From a virus, in the IMG/VR virus record IMGVR_UViG_3300044798_000210, positions 1-26,192 of that record: a stretch of DNA of 26,192 bases. One strand, written 5' to 3'. Under the pieces are notes generated by a model that worked only from the letters and a program-made list of their open reading frames with translations, was not told the origin of the DNA and made no database searches. Made by a program: the position numbers and the translations under genes. Shown here piece after piece: positions 6,453-13,900 of this stretch; the first letter of the stretch is position 1, and each line of letters begins with the position of its first letter.

Positions 6453-6490
6453 CTGACGGCGCTAGGCGCCTGATGCCATAGACTGACCCT

Positions 6491-6517
6491 GGGGGCCGGG
6501 CGATGGTTCCGGCCCCC
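6491..6517 (+). terminator. Strong hairpin without T run
   Basis: GGGGGCCGG (6491-6499) pairs perfectly with CCGGCCCCC (6509-6517) around a nine-base loop, just before the next ribosome binding site. The lack of a T run argues against efficient intrinsic termination. It could slow polymerase or ribosomes, or stabilise the abundant upstream capsid mRNA. Confidence 0.4.
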
Positions 6518-6534
6518 CAACGACAGGAGACGAG

Positions 6535-6861
6535 ATGGACTCCGATCACGACGTATCCGAGGAAGCGAAGGCGAGCGCGCCGGTCGAGGAAAGCGATGCT
6601 CCGCCGACGCCAGCGAAACTCCGGGTGACACTGGCGGCCCGCCTGGCTCTGGCAGAGCCGCAGCGGACCGAGGCGCTGGAGAAAGCCGTCCAGGAAGGCG
6701 AGGGATTCTTTCTCCGATCCCGCGACGGCAAGGAGATCAAGCGGCGCTTCGGCCGCGCGATCCTGAAGTTGGGCGACAAGCCCAAGGCCGTCTCGGCCGA
6801 GCACGCCATTCAGTTGCTCTTCTACCTGGGCGACCGGGTGGAGGAGGTCGAGGAGGAGTAG
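6535..6861 (+). CDS. Hypothetical acidic protein (108 aa)
   Basis: An ATG at 6535 follows CAGGAGACGAG. The N-terminus is acidic and disordered; residues about 28-100 look folded and helical (KLRVTLAARLALAEPQRTEA, EGFFLRSRDGKEIKRRFGRA, HAIQLLFYLGDRVEEVEEE). No family is recognised. Its place between capsid and connector genes suggests a head or neck function. It ends one base before the next GTG. Confidence 0.7.
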   Translation: MDSDHDVSEEAKASAPVEESDAPPTPAKLRVTLAARLALAEPQRTEALEKAVQEGEGFFLRSRDGKEIKRRFGRAILKLGDKPKAVSAEHAIQLLFYLGDRVEEVEEE

Positions 6862-6862
6862 C

Positions 6863-7426
6863 GTGGCGGACAGCCTGATCAAGGCGACGCTGGGGGCGGA
6901 TGACGCCAACTCCTATGTCGACGGGACCTATGCGGCCGCGTATTTCGCGACCCGGTTGGGGGCGGAGACGTGGACGGCGGCGGCGACCGTCGACCAGGAA
7001 AGGGCGCTGATCACGGCGTGTCGGAACATCGAGGTCGGCCGCGTGGCGATCAACCGCTACATCGCGGACTACGACCCGCTGGCGCCCTATCAGATCGATC
7101 AGGCCCTCTCATTTCCTCGGCAGAAAGACCGGGACGCTTCCGGCGCCTACATCATTCCGGAGCCGATCAAGCAGGCGCAGTGCGAGGAGGCGCTCGCTCT
7201 CCTGTCGTTCTTGACCGAGCATCAGCGGCGCCGGCGCTTGCAGGCGGCCGGTGTCACGTCCTTTTCCGTGGACGGACTGTCGGAGACCTATGGGAAGCCG
7301 GAGGGGGCTTCCAGCCCGCTACTGAGTCTCGAAGCGCGGCAACTAGTCGCGCCCTACTTGCGGCGGGGCGGAGTGATCGCCACCTCGGACTTGCCAGCGG
7401 GCGAGTTCACGCCGGGGAGCGGATGA
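6863..7426 (+). CDS. Head-tail connector / adaptor (DnaT-like family)
   Basis: This 187-residue protein has the pattern of phage proteins often labelled putative DnaT-like ssDNA-binding: NSYVDGTYAAAYFATRLGAE, then WTAAATVDQERALITACRNI, ALSFPRQKDRD, and IPEPIKQAQCEEALALL. In phages these sit after the capsid gene and are thought to be head completion adaptors bound under the portal; the DnaT name is misleading. The GTG start at 6863 follows the previous stop by one base, with GAGGAGGAG just upstream. The last three bases overlap the next start (ATGA). Confidence 0.75.
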   Translation: MADSLIKATLGADDANSYVDGTYAAAYFATRLGAETWTAAATVDQERALITACRNIEVGRVAINRYIADYDPLAPYQIDQALSFPRQKDRDASGAYIIPEPIKQAQCEEALALLSFLTEHQRRRRLQAAGVTSFSVDGLSETYGKPEGASSPLLSLEARQLVAPYLRRGGVIATSDLPAGEFTPGSG

Positions 7427-7611
7427 TGCCAACTGTTTCCGCGAACATGACGGCCCACGTGCCGCGGCGGACGCGGCTGGCGTTGCGCGCCGTCACCCTA
7501 CTGCTGCGGTGGCGCCTCCTCCGCCCCGCGTTGGCGGTTCGCCTGGCCGATGCCGTGATCAAGCGGACCATCTTCCGCATAGTTCCCGACGGCCGGATCG
7601 TGCGTAGATGA
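7423..7611 (+). CDS. Small Arg-rich hypothetical protein (62 aa)
   Basis: The ATG at 7423 overlaps the preceding stop (ATGA) and the stop at 7609-7611 overlaps the next start in the same way. A second in-frame ATG follows directly. The product is basic with a hydrophobic-Arg helix (LALRAVTLLLRWRLLRPALA). No family is recognised. It fills the gap between two connector genes and is comparable in size, charge and ATGA coupling to the 79-aa ORF at 1326. Confidence 0.55.
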   Translation: MMPTVSANMTAHVPRRTRLALRAVTLLLRWRLLRPALAVRLADAVIKRTIFRIVPDGRIVRR

Positions 7612-7913
7612 TCTCCGATTACCTCGCCCAGGGGATCTGGCGGAAGACGCGGACCGGGGTTGACGGATACGGTCAGCCCGCCTTCGCCGCGGTTGTGCAG
7701 ACGACGGGGCGGTGGCTGGAGAAGCGCCGACTCGTTCGGAACCTGGAGGGCGAGCAAGTGATCTCGGAAGTGACTGTGACTCTCGGCCCGGACGAAAGTG
7801 TCGCCGTGGGCGACCGACTTTCCGCGGACGGGACCGCGTATCACGAGGTGATCGCGGTGTCGGTGGCACGGGGACTCGGCGGCGCGGCCGAACTGAAGCG
7901 GGCCTACCTGTGA
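7608..7913 (+). CDS. Head-tail joining / head closure protein
   Basis: This 101-residue protein resembles small beta-rich head closure (stopper) proteins: a conserved GRWLEKRRLVRNLEGEQVIS segment followed by strand-rich EVTVTLGPDESVAVGDRLS and AYHEVIAVSVARG. These form the neck ring that closes the filled head and receives the tail. Its position between the adaptor and tail completion genes fits. The start overlaps the upstream stop (ATGA). The family call is by pattern and order only. Confidence 0.65.
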   Translation: MISDYLAQGIWRKTRTGVDGYGQPAFAAVVQTTGRWLEKRRLVRNLEGEQVISEVTVTLGPDESVAVGDRLSADGTAYHEVIAVSVARGLGGAAELKRAYL

Positions 7914-7920
7914 GGACGGC

Positions 7921-8082
7921 ATGAAATGGAATAAGGCGGCAGTCAAAGCGGTTTACCAGGCGGGCTACGTCGCCGCCGGTCTGGCAGTGCTGACCCTGGC
8001 CAACCGCTCGCAATGGTGGGCGGTGATGATCGTCGGGGCCGCGACGGCCTTCGTCAACTGGTACAAGCACCGGGGGGATTGA
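7921..8082 (+). CDS. Small two-helix membrane protein (53 aa)
   Basis: A 53-codon ORF starts MKWNKAAVKAVYQAGYVAAG. It has two hydrophobic segments, about residues 14-26 (AGYVAAGLAVLTL) and 31-47 (WWAVMIVGAATAFVNWY), and a charged C-terminus KHRGD. GAGGA (7912-7916) lies five bases before the ATG, and the next gene starts three bases after the stop. It is probably a real membrane protein. Holin-like or superinfection-exclusion roles are possible, but its place among neck genes, away from the endolysin, leaves the role open. Confidence 0.65.
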   Translation: MKWNKAAVKAVYQAGYVAAGLAVLTLANRSQWWAVMIVGAATAFVNWYKHRGD

Positions 8083-8085
8083 GCG

Positions 8086-8664
8086 ATGGCCGACATCGGC
8101 AAGATCATCTCGGGAATGCCCGGCAGTCGGAGCGGCGCGCTGACCATCGAGTTCAGCGGGATCGCCGAGCTGACGCGCGCCCTCTCTCGAAACGGTGAGG
8201 TGTGGAAGCGCATCCAGCAGGCCGCCGTGGACGGCATGATCGAGAACAGCGAGCACCTGCTCGGCAAGGCGATGGAAGAGGCCCCGATAGACGAGGGGAC
8301 GCTCCGCGCCAGCGGCACGGCGACGGTCTACGCCAATGGCCGTGCTGTCTCCCGTCAGGGCATTCGGTCGTTCGTTGAGGAGACCGGGAAAACCATCGCC
8401 AAATCGAAACTCCACGAGACGGCCATGGCTGACACCGAAATCGGCCAGGAGACTCTCGATCCGAGAACCTTGATCGAGGGTGGCGCGGGCGATGCCATTG
8501 TCGGCGAGGTCGGGTTCAACACGCCCTACGCTTTGGCGCAACACGAACGCCTGGACTTCCACCACCCACAGGGTGGCAAGGCGAAATACCTGGAGGACCC
8601 ACTCAAGGAGAACTCCGGCCGTTACCAGGAAAACCTGGAGCGGCACCTGCGAGAGACACTGTGA
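8086..8664 (+). CDS. Tail completion protein, HK97 gp10-like
   Basis: This 192-residue protein has the family pattern APIDEGTLRASGTATVYANG in the middle and VGFNTPYALAQHERLDFHHP, then GGKAKYLEDPLKENSGRY, near the C-terminus. HK97 gp10-type proteins take part in head-tail joining and tail completion. The central part (AMADTEIGQETLDPRTLIEG) is an insertion relative to shorter members. The next gene starts on an overlapping GTG (GTGA). Confidence 0.8.
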   Translation: MADIGKIISGMPGSRSGALTIEFSGIAELTRALSRNGEVWKRIQQAAVDGMIENSEHLLGKAMEEAPIDEGTLRASGTATVYANGRAVSRQGIRSFVEETGKTIAKSKLHETAMADTEIGQETLDPRTLIEGGAGDAIVGEVGFNTPYALAQHERLDFHHPQGGKAKYLEDPLKENSGRYQENLERHLRETL

Positions 8665-9062
8665 GCCTGCTGATAGACCAAATGGCGACGTGGCTACAGA
8701 CCCAGGGCGAGGGCACGGTCGGGACCACGATCTTCAAGATCAACCGGCCGCCGACTCCCGTCGCCTGCGTCAGTTTGCACGCCACTGGCGGCTATCCGCC
8801 CGATAACTATACAGCGATCGAGCGGCCGACTCTCATGTTCTTCGCCCGGGCCGCTACACCAAGCGCGGCGCTGCAGAAGGCCTACTCGCTCTGGCGCCGG
8901 CTGCATAGGCGGTCGAACCTCAACCTGGGCGGCAACCTCTGGGCACTGAGCATCCTGGCGATCGCCAGCCCGGCTTATGTCGGCACGGAACAGGCGGCCG
9001 ACCAGACCGCGCACCTGGTGAGCTTCAACATCGCGCTACAACTGCGCGAACCGAGTTCATAG
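8661..9062 (+). CDS. Tail terminator-like protein
   Basis: The GTG at 8661 overlaps the previous stop. The 133-residue product begins with a helix (LLIDQMATWLQTQGEGTVGT), then strands including RPTLMFFARAATPSAALQKA and LWALSILAIASPAYVGTEQA, ending in HLVSFNIALQLRE. Length, fold pattern and place between gp10-like and tail tube genes match tail terminator (gpU-like / minor capsid) proteins, which cap the tail tube. There is no unmistakable motif. Confidence 0.7.
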   Translation: MSLLIDQMATWLQTQGEGTVGTTIFKINRPPTPVACVSLHATGGYPPDNYTAIERPTLMFFARAATPSAALQKAYSLWRRLHRRSNLNLGGNLWALSILAIASPAYVGTEQAADQTAHLVSFNIALQLREPSS

Positions 9063-9064
9063 CG

Positions 9065-9176
9065 CGTCCGCCTCGCGGACGTTGACAATCGAATAGCAAC
9101 CGCCCACGTCGCGCAGACGAGGCGGGCTCTTCCAGCGGAGGGGTGGCTCTCACCGCTGGGGGCGCCCGCCTTTTTT
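9065..9176 (+). ncRNA. Conserved leader element, copy 3 (before the tail tube gene)
   Basis: A perfect hairpin CGTCCGC-CTC-GCGGACG (9065-9081) is followed by TTGACAATCGAATAG (9082-9096) and hairpin CGTC-GCGCA-GACG (9107-9119). CCGCC (9100-9104) can pair with GGCGG (9121-9125), the same bases that open the terminator stem. The upstream hairpin resembles that of the CRISPR-like repeat in copy 1 (CGTCCC...GGGACG) but lacks the AGGATTGAAAC tail. No promoter is visible upstream. Confidence 0.7.
9121..9176 (+). terminator. Intrinsic terminator in leader copy 3
   Basis: GGCGGGC (9121-9127) pairs with GCCCGCC (9164-9170), enclosing CCAGCGG/CCGCTGG (9132-9138, 9153-9159), followed by six T (9171-9176). 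It separates the neck genes from the tail tube gene. Confidence 0.8.
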
Positions 9177-9207
9177 GTTGAGCGTGGAGCACCGAGGAGG
9201 AACGAAC

Positions 9208-10035
9208 ATGGCTGCTGCAACGATTACGGATGTGCGTCCAGGGGTCGGAAAACTGAGTGACACCGACCTCATCACGATCATCGGGACGAACTTCGCCGAC
9301 TCGCCGAGCCTGACGAAGGTCTACAAGCGCAAGCACGGCGCCACCAGTTGGGAGGCGGTGACCGCCGGTAACATCGCCTGGGTCTCGGCAACGGAAATCG
9401 CCGTCACCCTGAAGGTCGGCGACGCGTGGGACGGCGGCATGAACGACATCGGCGTGTCGGTCAGCACGGAGTCCGCTCCCGAGGACAGCATGGAGCAGGC
9501 GCTGTGCTTCTACACCGCCGGCGCCGATGCCAGCGCCAACATCATAGTCGGTCCGCCCGACGGGGTCTACATCTCCGGCCTCTATATGGGCGACCTGGCC
9601 GCGGCCTCCGAGTTTGCCTGGGAGGAAGAGATCAAGAAGATCTACACCCAGCACTCGCGCCTGCCGGTCAAGACCTACAAGGGCGATTCGACCTACACCC
9701 TCAGCGTCCCGCTGGCCGAGTGGTCGCTTGAGAACATCAAGGTCGTCATGGGCAGCGCGGCCAGCATCACCGCGGAGGGCGCAGGGCGTCGGCGCCTGAC
9801 CTTCGGTGGCGGGACCAGTCTCGTCGTCTACGACGACGTGCTGCTGATCCTGCCGGGTCCGGACGGGAAGAAGGTCGCCCTCGTCCTCTATCGCTGTTCG
9901 ATCAGCGCGAGCGGATCGATCAGTTGGGCCAAGGACGAGAACGCCAAGCTCCCCCTGAAGATTCAGGTGCTGGCCGACACGTCCCGCGCCGTCGACGACC
10001 AGGTCGGCTACTGGGAAGAGTGGACGGTCGCTTAG
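9208..10035 (+). CDS. Major tail tube protein with N-terminal Ig/TIG-like domain
   Basis: The ATG at 9208 is chosen for the GAGGAGGAAC site upstream; a TTG at 9175 would start in the terminator tail. Of 275 residues, about 1-95 look like an IPT/TIG Ig-like domain (TITDVRPGVGKLSDTDLITI, IGTNFADSP, ISVSTES-like end). Residues about 110-275 look like a tail tube (EFAWEEEIKKIYTQHSRLPV, KTYKGDSTYTLSVPLAEWSL). Position after the terminator protein and before the tail chaperones supports the tube call. Ig domains on tail tubes usually decorate the surface and bind host glycans weakly. An N-terminal position is less common than a C-terminal one. Confidence 0.75.
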   Translation: MAAATITDVRPGVGKLSDTDLITIIGTNFADSPSLTKVYKRKHGATSWEAVTAGNIAWVSATEIAVTLKVGDAWDGGMNDIGVSVSTESAPEDSMEQALCFYTAGADASANIIVGPPDGVYISGLYMGDLAAASEFAWEEEIKKIYTQHSRLPVKTYKGDSTYTLSVPLAEWSLENIKVVMGSAASITAEGAGRRRLTFGGGTSLVVYDDVLLILPGPDGKKVALVLYRCSISASGSISWAKDENAKLPLKIQVLADTSRAVDDQVGYWEEWTVA

Positions 10036-10108
10036 TCCGCTCGGGTGACTGAATCGAACGGGAGGAGGGCCGGTCCGTCGGCCGAGCGAGCGTCGCTCCG
10101 GGCCGGCC
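10036..10108 (+). other. Intergenic hairpin region, possible degenerate leader copy
   Basis: GTGACTGAATCGAACG (10045-10060) resembles the TTGACAATCGAATAG core with a two-base insertion. GAGCGA-GCG-TCGCTC (10084-10098) forms a hairpin enclosed by GGCCGG/CCGGCC (10068-10073, 10103-10108). Only CTTCCT follows, so a terminator would be weak. The relation to the four clear copies is tentative. Confidence 0.3.
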
Positions 10109-10133
10109 GCTTCCTACAAACACGGGAGGCGAC

Positions 10134-10643
10134 ATGGACGGTCTCTTGGACGGGCTCCTGAAACGGGTCGGCTTGCGGCCGGCCGTGAATCCGTGGCCCG
10201 AGGTGTCACCGGCCCCGCCGGCGGCGCCGACGCCCGACGAGGTGATCGCGGGCCTCGAGCGTCGGGTCATGCTGGGCGACGCCGAGGTCGTGGTGCGGCC
10301 GCTGGTCTGGGAAGACTACGAGCGGGTCAGCCGCGATATCGGCGGATTCGTTCAGCGGATCGTCACCGAGCACCCCGAGGTTGACCTGCAGAACCTCCAG
10401 GCTCACGTCAGCACGATTCTGCCGCTGTTGCTGACGCAGGTCGGGCTTCGCCTCTTCGCGGCCCTGGTGGGCGACGAGGAGGAGTTGCTGCGGAAGCACA
10501 TGACCCTCGCCGTCGCACTGCGGCTGTTCGTGGCGGTTCTCGAAGTCAACGAACTTCCCGACATACGAAAAAACGCCGAGCGCGCTCTTCAGATAGTGAA
10601 GGGGTTGGCGAAGTCGCCGGTCCCGATCCCGCCGACGCCGTAG
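10134..10643 (+). CDS. Tail assembly chaperone G (short form)
   Basis: This 169-residue protein lies between tail tube and tape measure genes, the fixed place of the lambda G / G-T chaperones. The N-terminus is Pro-rich; residues about 35-160 are mainly helical (RPLVWEDYERVSRDIGGFVQ, HVSTILPLLLTQVGLRLFAA, TLAVALRLFVAVLEVNELPD). It binds the tape measure protein and recruits tube subunits during tail assembly and is absent from the virion. It contains the slippery site at 10568. GGGAGG precedes the ATG. Confidence 0.8.
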   Translation: MDGLLDGLLKRVGLRPAVNPWPEVSPAPPAAPTPDEVIAGLERRVMLGDAEVVVRPLVWEDYERVSRDIGGFVQRIVTEHPEVDLQNLQAHVSTILPLLLTQVGLRLFAALVGDEEELLRKHMTLAVALRLFVAVLEVNELPDIRKNAERALQIVKGLAKSPVPIPPTP

Positions 10644-10975
10644 CGGTCCTGGCGAGCGCGTTCGACATCCTGCAGTCGGAATACGGGTGGACCAGATGCT
10701 ATATCTGGCAGCACTGTACGCCGGCCGAGACGTTGGTCTGGGCGGACCGCATCGAGCGGCGCCAGGCGCTTCGGTTGGCCCAGGAAACCGAACTGAACTT
10801 CATAGCGGCGGCCTCGGCCCAGGGCGGCAAGCAATCGTTCAACGCCTTGCAATCCGTGTTGCGCAACCTGCGCGACGAACCCGACAAACCCATCGATGCT
10901 GCGAAGGTGGCGCGCCAGTTAGGGTTGCGGCGGCGCTCGCGAAAGGGGCCGCCTGATGGCGCTGACAGTCGGTAG
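10134..10975 (+). CDS. Tail assembly chaperone G-T fusion (via -1 frameshift)
   Basis: A -1 shift at 10568-10574 lets ribosomes leave the G frame after codon AAC (10572-10574) and continue at 10574 in the second frame, which is open from well before the site to the TAG at 10973-10975. The predicted fusion is 280 residues; T-specific sequence includes VAVLASAFDILQSEYGWTRC, TPAETLVWADRIERRQALRL and KQSFNALQSVLRNL. In lambda and most siphoviruses the long form is made at a few per cent and is essential. The internal ATG-free start of T agrees with expression by frameshift only. T overlaps the tape measure start by 20 bases. Confidence 0.8.
10568..10574 (+). other. Programmed -1 slippery heptamer A_AAA_AAC
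   Basis: In the G frame the sequence reads CGA AAA AAC, so bases 10568-10574 form A AAA AAC, a canonical X_XXY_YYZ slippery site. Both tRNAs can re-pair on AAA AAA one base back. A small GAG-CGCG-CTC stem (10578-10587) follows immediately. The overlapping T frame is open on both sides. Confidence 0.85.
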
Positions 10976-13900
10976 CATCGTCGCGCGGATGCAACTCGAC
11001 CTGACCGGCTTCCGGGAAGGCCTCCAGCGCGCCAACTCCCTGCTCGAGCAGTACGGTGGGACGGCGATGCGGTCGGCCATGATGCTCGGCGGGATGAGCG
11101 CGGCCATCGGCGGCTTGGCAGGGGAGGCGGTCAAACAGGCCGGCGAAATGGAATCCTCCCTCACTCAGTTCAACATGGTCGCGAAGCTTACTCCCGAGGC
11201 ACTGGCGAAAGTCACCGAGGAGATCCATGCCTTCGCCCGTGAAGCCGGAGTCGCCGACGAAGTACTCCTCGGATTGCTGACCCGCGTTCACGAGCACGGG
11301 TTCGCCGGCGCGGAAGCCATGGGCGTGCTCGAATCGGCGACGCGGGCGGCGGTGGCCCGCAAGGCCGACGTGGCGGCCTTCGGCGAGTCGCTGGTATCGG
11401 TCATGCGGGCCTATAACTTGGGCGCCAGCGAGGCCGCCAAGGTCACTGATTCCCTCTACCAGGCGAGCGTCATCGGCGCCGGCAGCCTTAACGAGGTGGG
11501 CGGGGCCATGCAGGGCCTGGCTCCGTTGGCGTCGGCCCTGCACATCGGCTATAACGAGGTGCTCGCCGCCCTCGCTACTACCCACACGGTCGGACTCCCA
11601 GCCGAGCAGGTCTACCTCGGGCTGAGTACCGCCATGATGAAGCTCACCAATCCGACCAAGGAACTCAAACGGGCGCTGCAAGATGCCGGTTACGAGTCCG
11701 GGCAGGCCCTGATCCAGGCGCAGGGATTCGCTGGAGCGATCAAGTTCCTGACGGACACCGCTGGCGACGATGAAGCGATGATGATGCAGATGGGTGGCGG
11801 CGTCCGGTCCTTCCGGATTCTGGCTGCCCTGGCCAGCAACGACTCGGCTCTGTTCGCCCAGAAACTCCAGGAGATGGCCGGCGCCGCCGGCGCGGCTGGC
11901 AAGGGGTTCGAGGAATCCGCGAGGACCTGGGAAGTCCGGTGGGCGTCGTTCAAGGTGCAGCTCGCCCAGACCTTCGAGGCCTTCGGGGAGAAGGTCCTGC
12001 CGGTACTCAAGACCTTCGCCGTCGTGCTGGCGGCCTTGCTGCTGCCGCTTCAAATGATGCCGGGACCATTGCGCGTCATCGTCGTGACGGCCGGACTCCT
12101 GTTCGCCGGCCTGGCCTCATTGACGGCGGGCTTCGTCATGTGGCGCATGGGGATGGCCGGCGCCGGAATGGCCTCCTACGGCCTCATGGGCGCCATGGCG
12201 CAGATGGTGGTCGGACTGGGGACGACCGTCCGGACCTGGTTGGCCTCGGTCGCCGCCTTCGTGACCGGAGCCAGAGCTGTCGCCGCCAGCGCCGTCGTAC
12301 TGACAGACGAAATGGCCCTCGCTGGCGCCGGAGTCGGAGCCGCCGGGGCCGCGGCGGGAGCGGGAGTGGCCGCTGTCGGAGGGCCCGTCGGCTGGATTAT
12401 CGCCGCGGTCATCATCATTCCGGCGCTCATCGCGGGACTGGTGTCCTGGCGGGACGCCCAGGCGGCGGCGAATGCCGAGGCGGCGAAGAGCGCCCAACTT
12501 ACTGCGGAGCAGGTAACCGAGGTCCGGGGCCTCATCGACCACCTGCGGGAACTGAACCAGCAGGAGGCCGACGCCCAGGCGAAGGGCCTGAAGCCCGGCG
12601 CCGACCTGCTGAAGGACCAACTCGACACGCGGAACAAGATCGCCGCGCTCTTCCCACAGATCATCGCGGGCTGGGACGCGGAGGGAAACGCTATCCTCGC
12701 CGTGGCGGACGCGACGAAGGCGCTCACGGAAGCACAGAAGGCCAACCTGACCGTGATGCGGGCCAGTGCCGTCGTCGCCCTGGATGCGGCGAAGGTGGCC
12801 GCCAAGGCCGCCGCGGACAAACTAAAGGCCGACGAGAATGCCTTCAACCAGATACAGGCGAGATACAAGGCGGCTCCGGGCGGCAAGGGCGAACAACGTT
12901 CGTGGTTGGATATACCCGGCCCCTTGGGGGCGATGCTTGGGGCCTATGAGCCGGCCGATTTCCCGGCATTGAAAGGCGCGGCTGATGCGGTCATCGTGCA
13001 GGCAAAGGCCGTAGCAGATGCCAACGCGGCTGTCAGATCCACGACGGCCCAGTTGAAGGTCATCGACGACGCCATGGGCGGTGCGGCAAAAAGAGACGCG
13101 GAGGCCATCGCGACCGCAACGGCGGCGCGCCAGACGCTCCAACAGAAGCGCCTCGCCGAGATCGACGCCGAGGAAGCCGCCCTGCGGAAGGCGGGCGTGT
13201 TCGCAGCGACGGCGGCGCAGTTCGCCGAGGCCCAGCGGGTTGCCGCCAAGAAGTCTGCCAATCCGAAGATGCTGGCGCTGGAGACCGACCTGCTGGAGGC
13301 CGAGGGCAAGGTCACCGAGGCGCGGTTGCTGCGGATCGCCGTCGAGCGAGACGCGGAGATCGCCAAACTCGTCGAGATACAGGAGGCCGAAAAGGCGGGG
13401 GCGAGCAAGAGCGACGAGGCCAAGGCCGCGCAGCAGGCCGTCGGACAGCGGGCCGTGCTGGCCGGGATGCGCACTTGGTGGAAGGAGCGCCGCGACCTGA
13501 CCCTCGAATCGGAGCGCGACCTCGCCGATGCGATCATGGGCATGGCCGAGCATACCCTGGAACAGGAAGCCTATGTCCGACAGGTGCGGTTGCGCGAGAT
13601 CAAGGCCGAGGGCGTGAAGATTCACGATGAGTGGATTGCCCGCGGCGCGAAACAGGCGGACGCGGTCGCGGCCGCGAACATCAAGGTCGCCGCACTGACG
13701 CAGACGATGGACAAGGAGTTGGCGGACGCCCGCCGGCGCCTGTTCGAGACCACCGCGGACTTCATCGTGGGCACCTGGGGCAACCTGACGACCCAGTTGG
13801 GCGAGATCGAGACCATGGCGCTGACCCAGCAGGCGGAGCGGCGCGGCAGGGCTCGCCGGGCCGAAGCCGGCGTCGCCCTGGAGCGGGCGCGGCCCACCCT

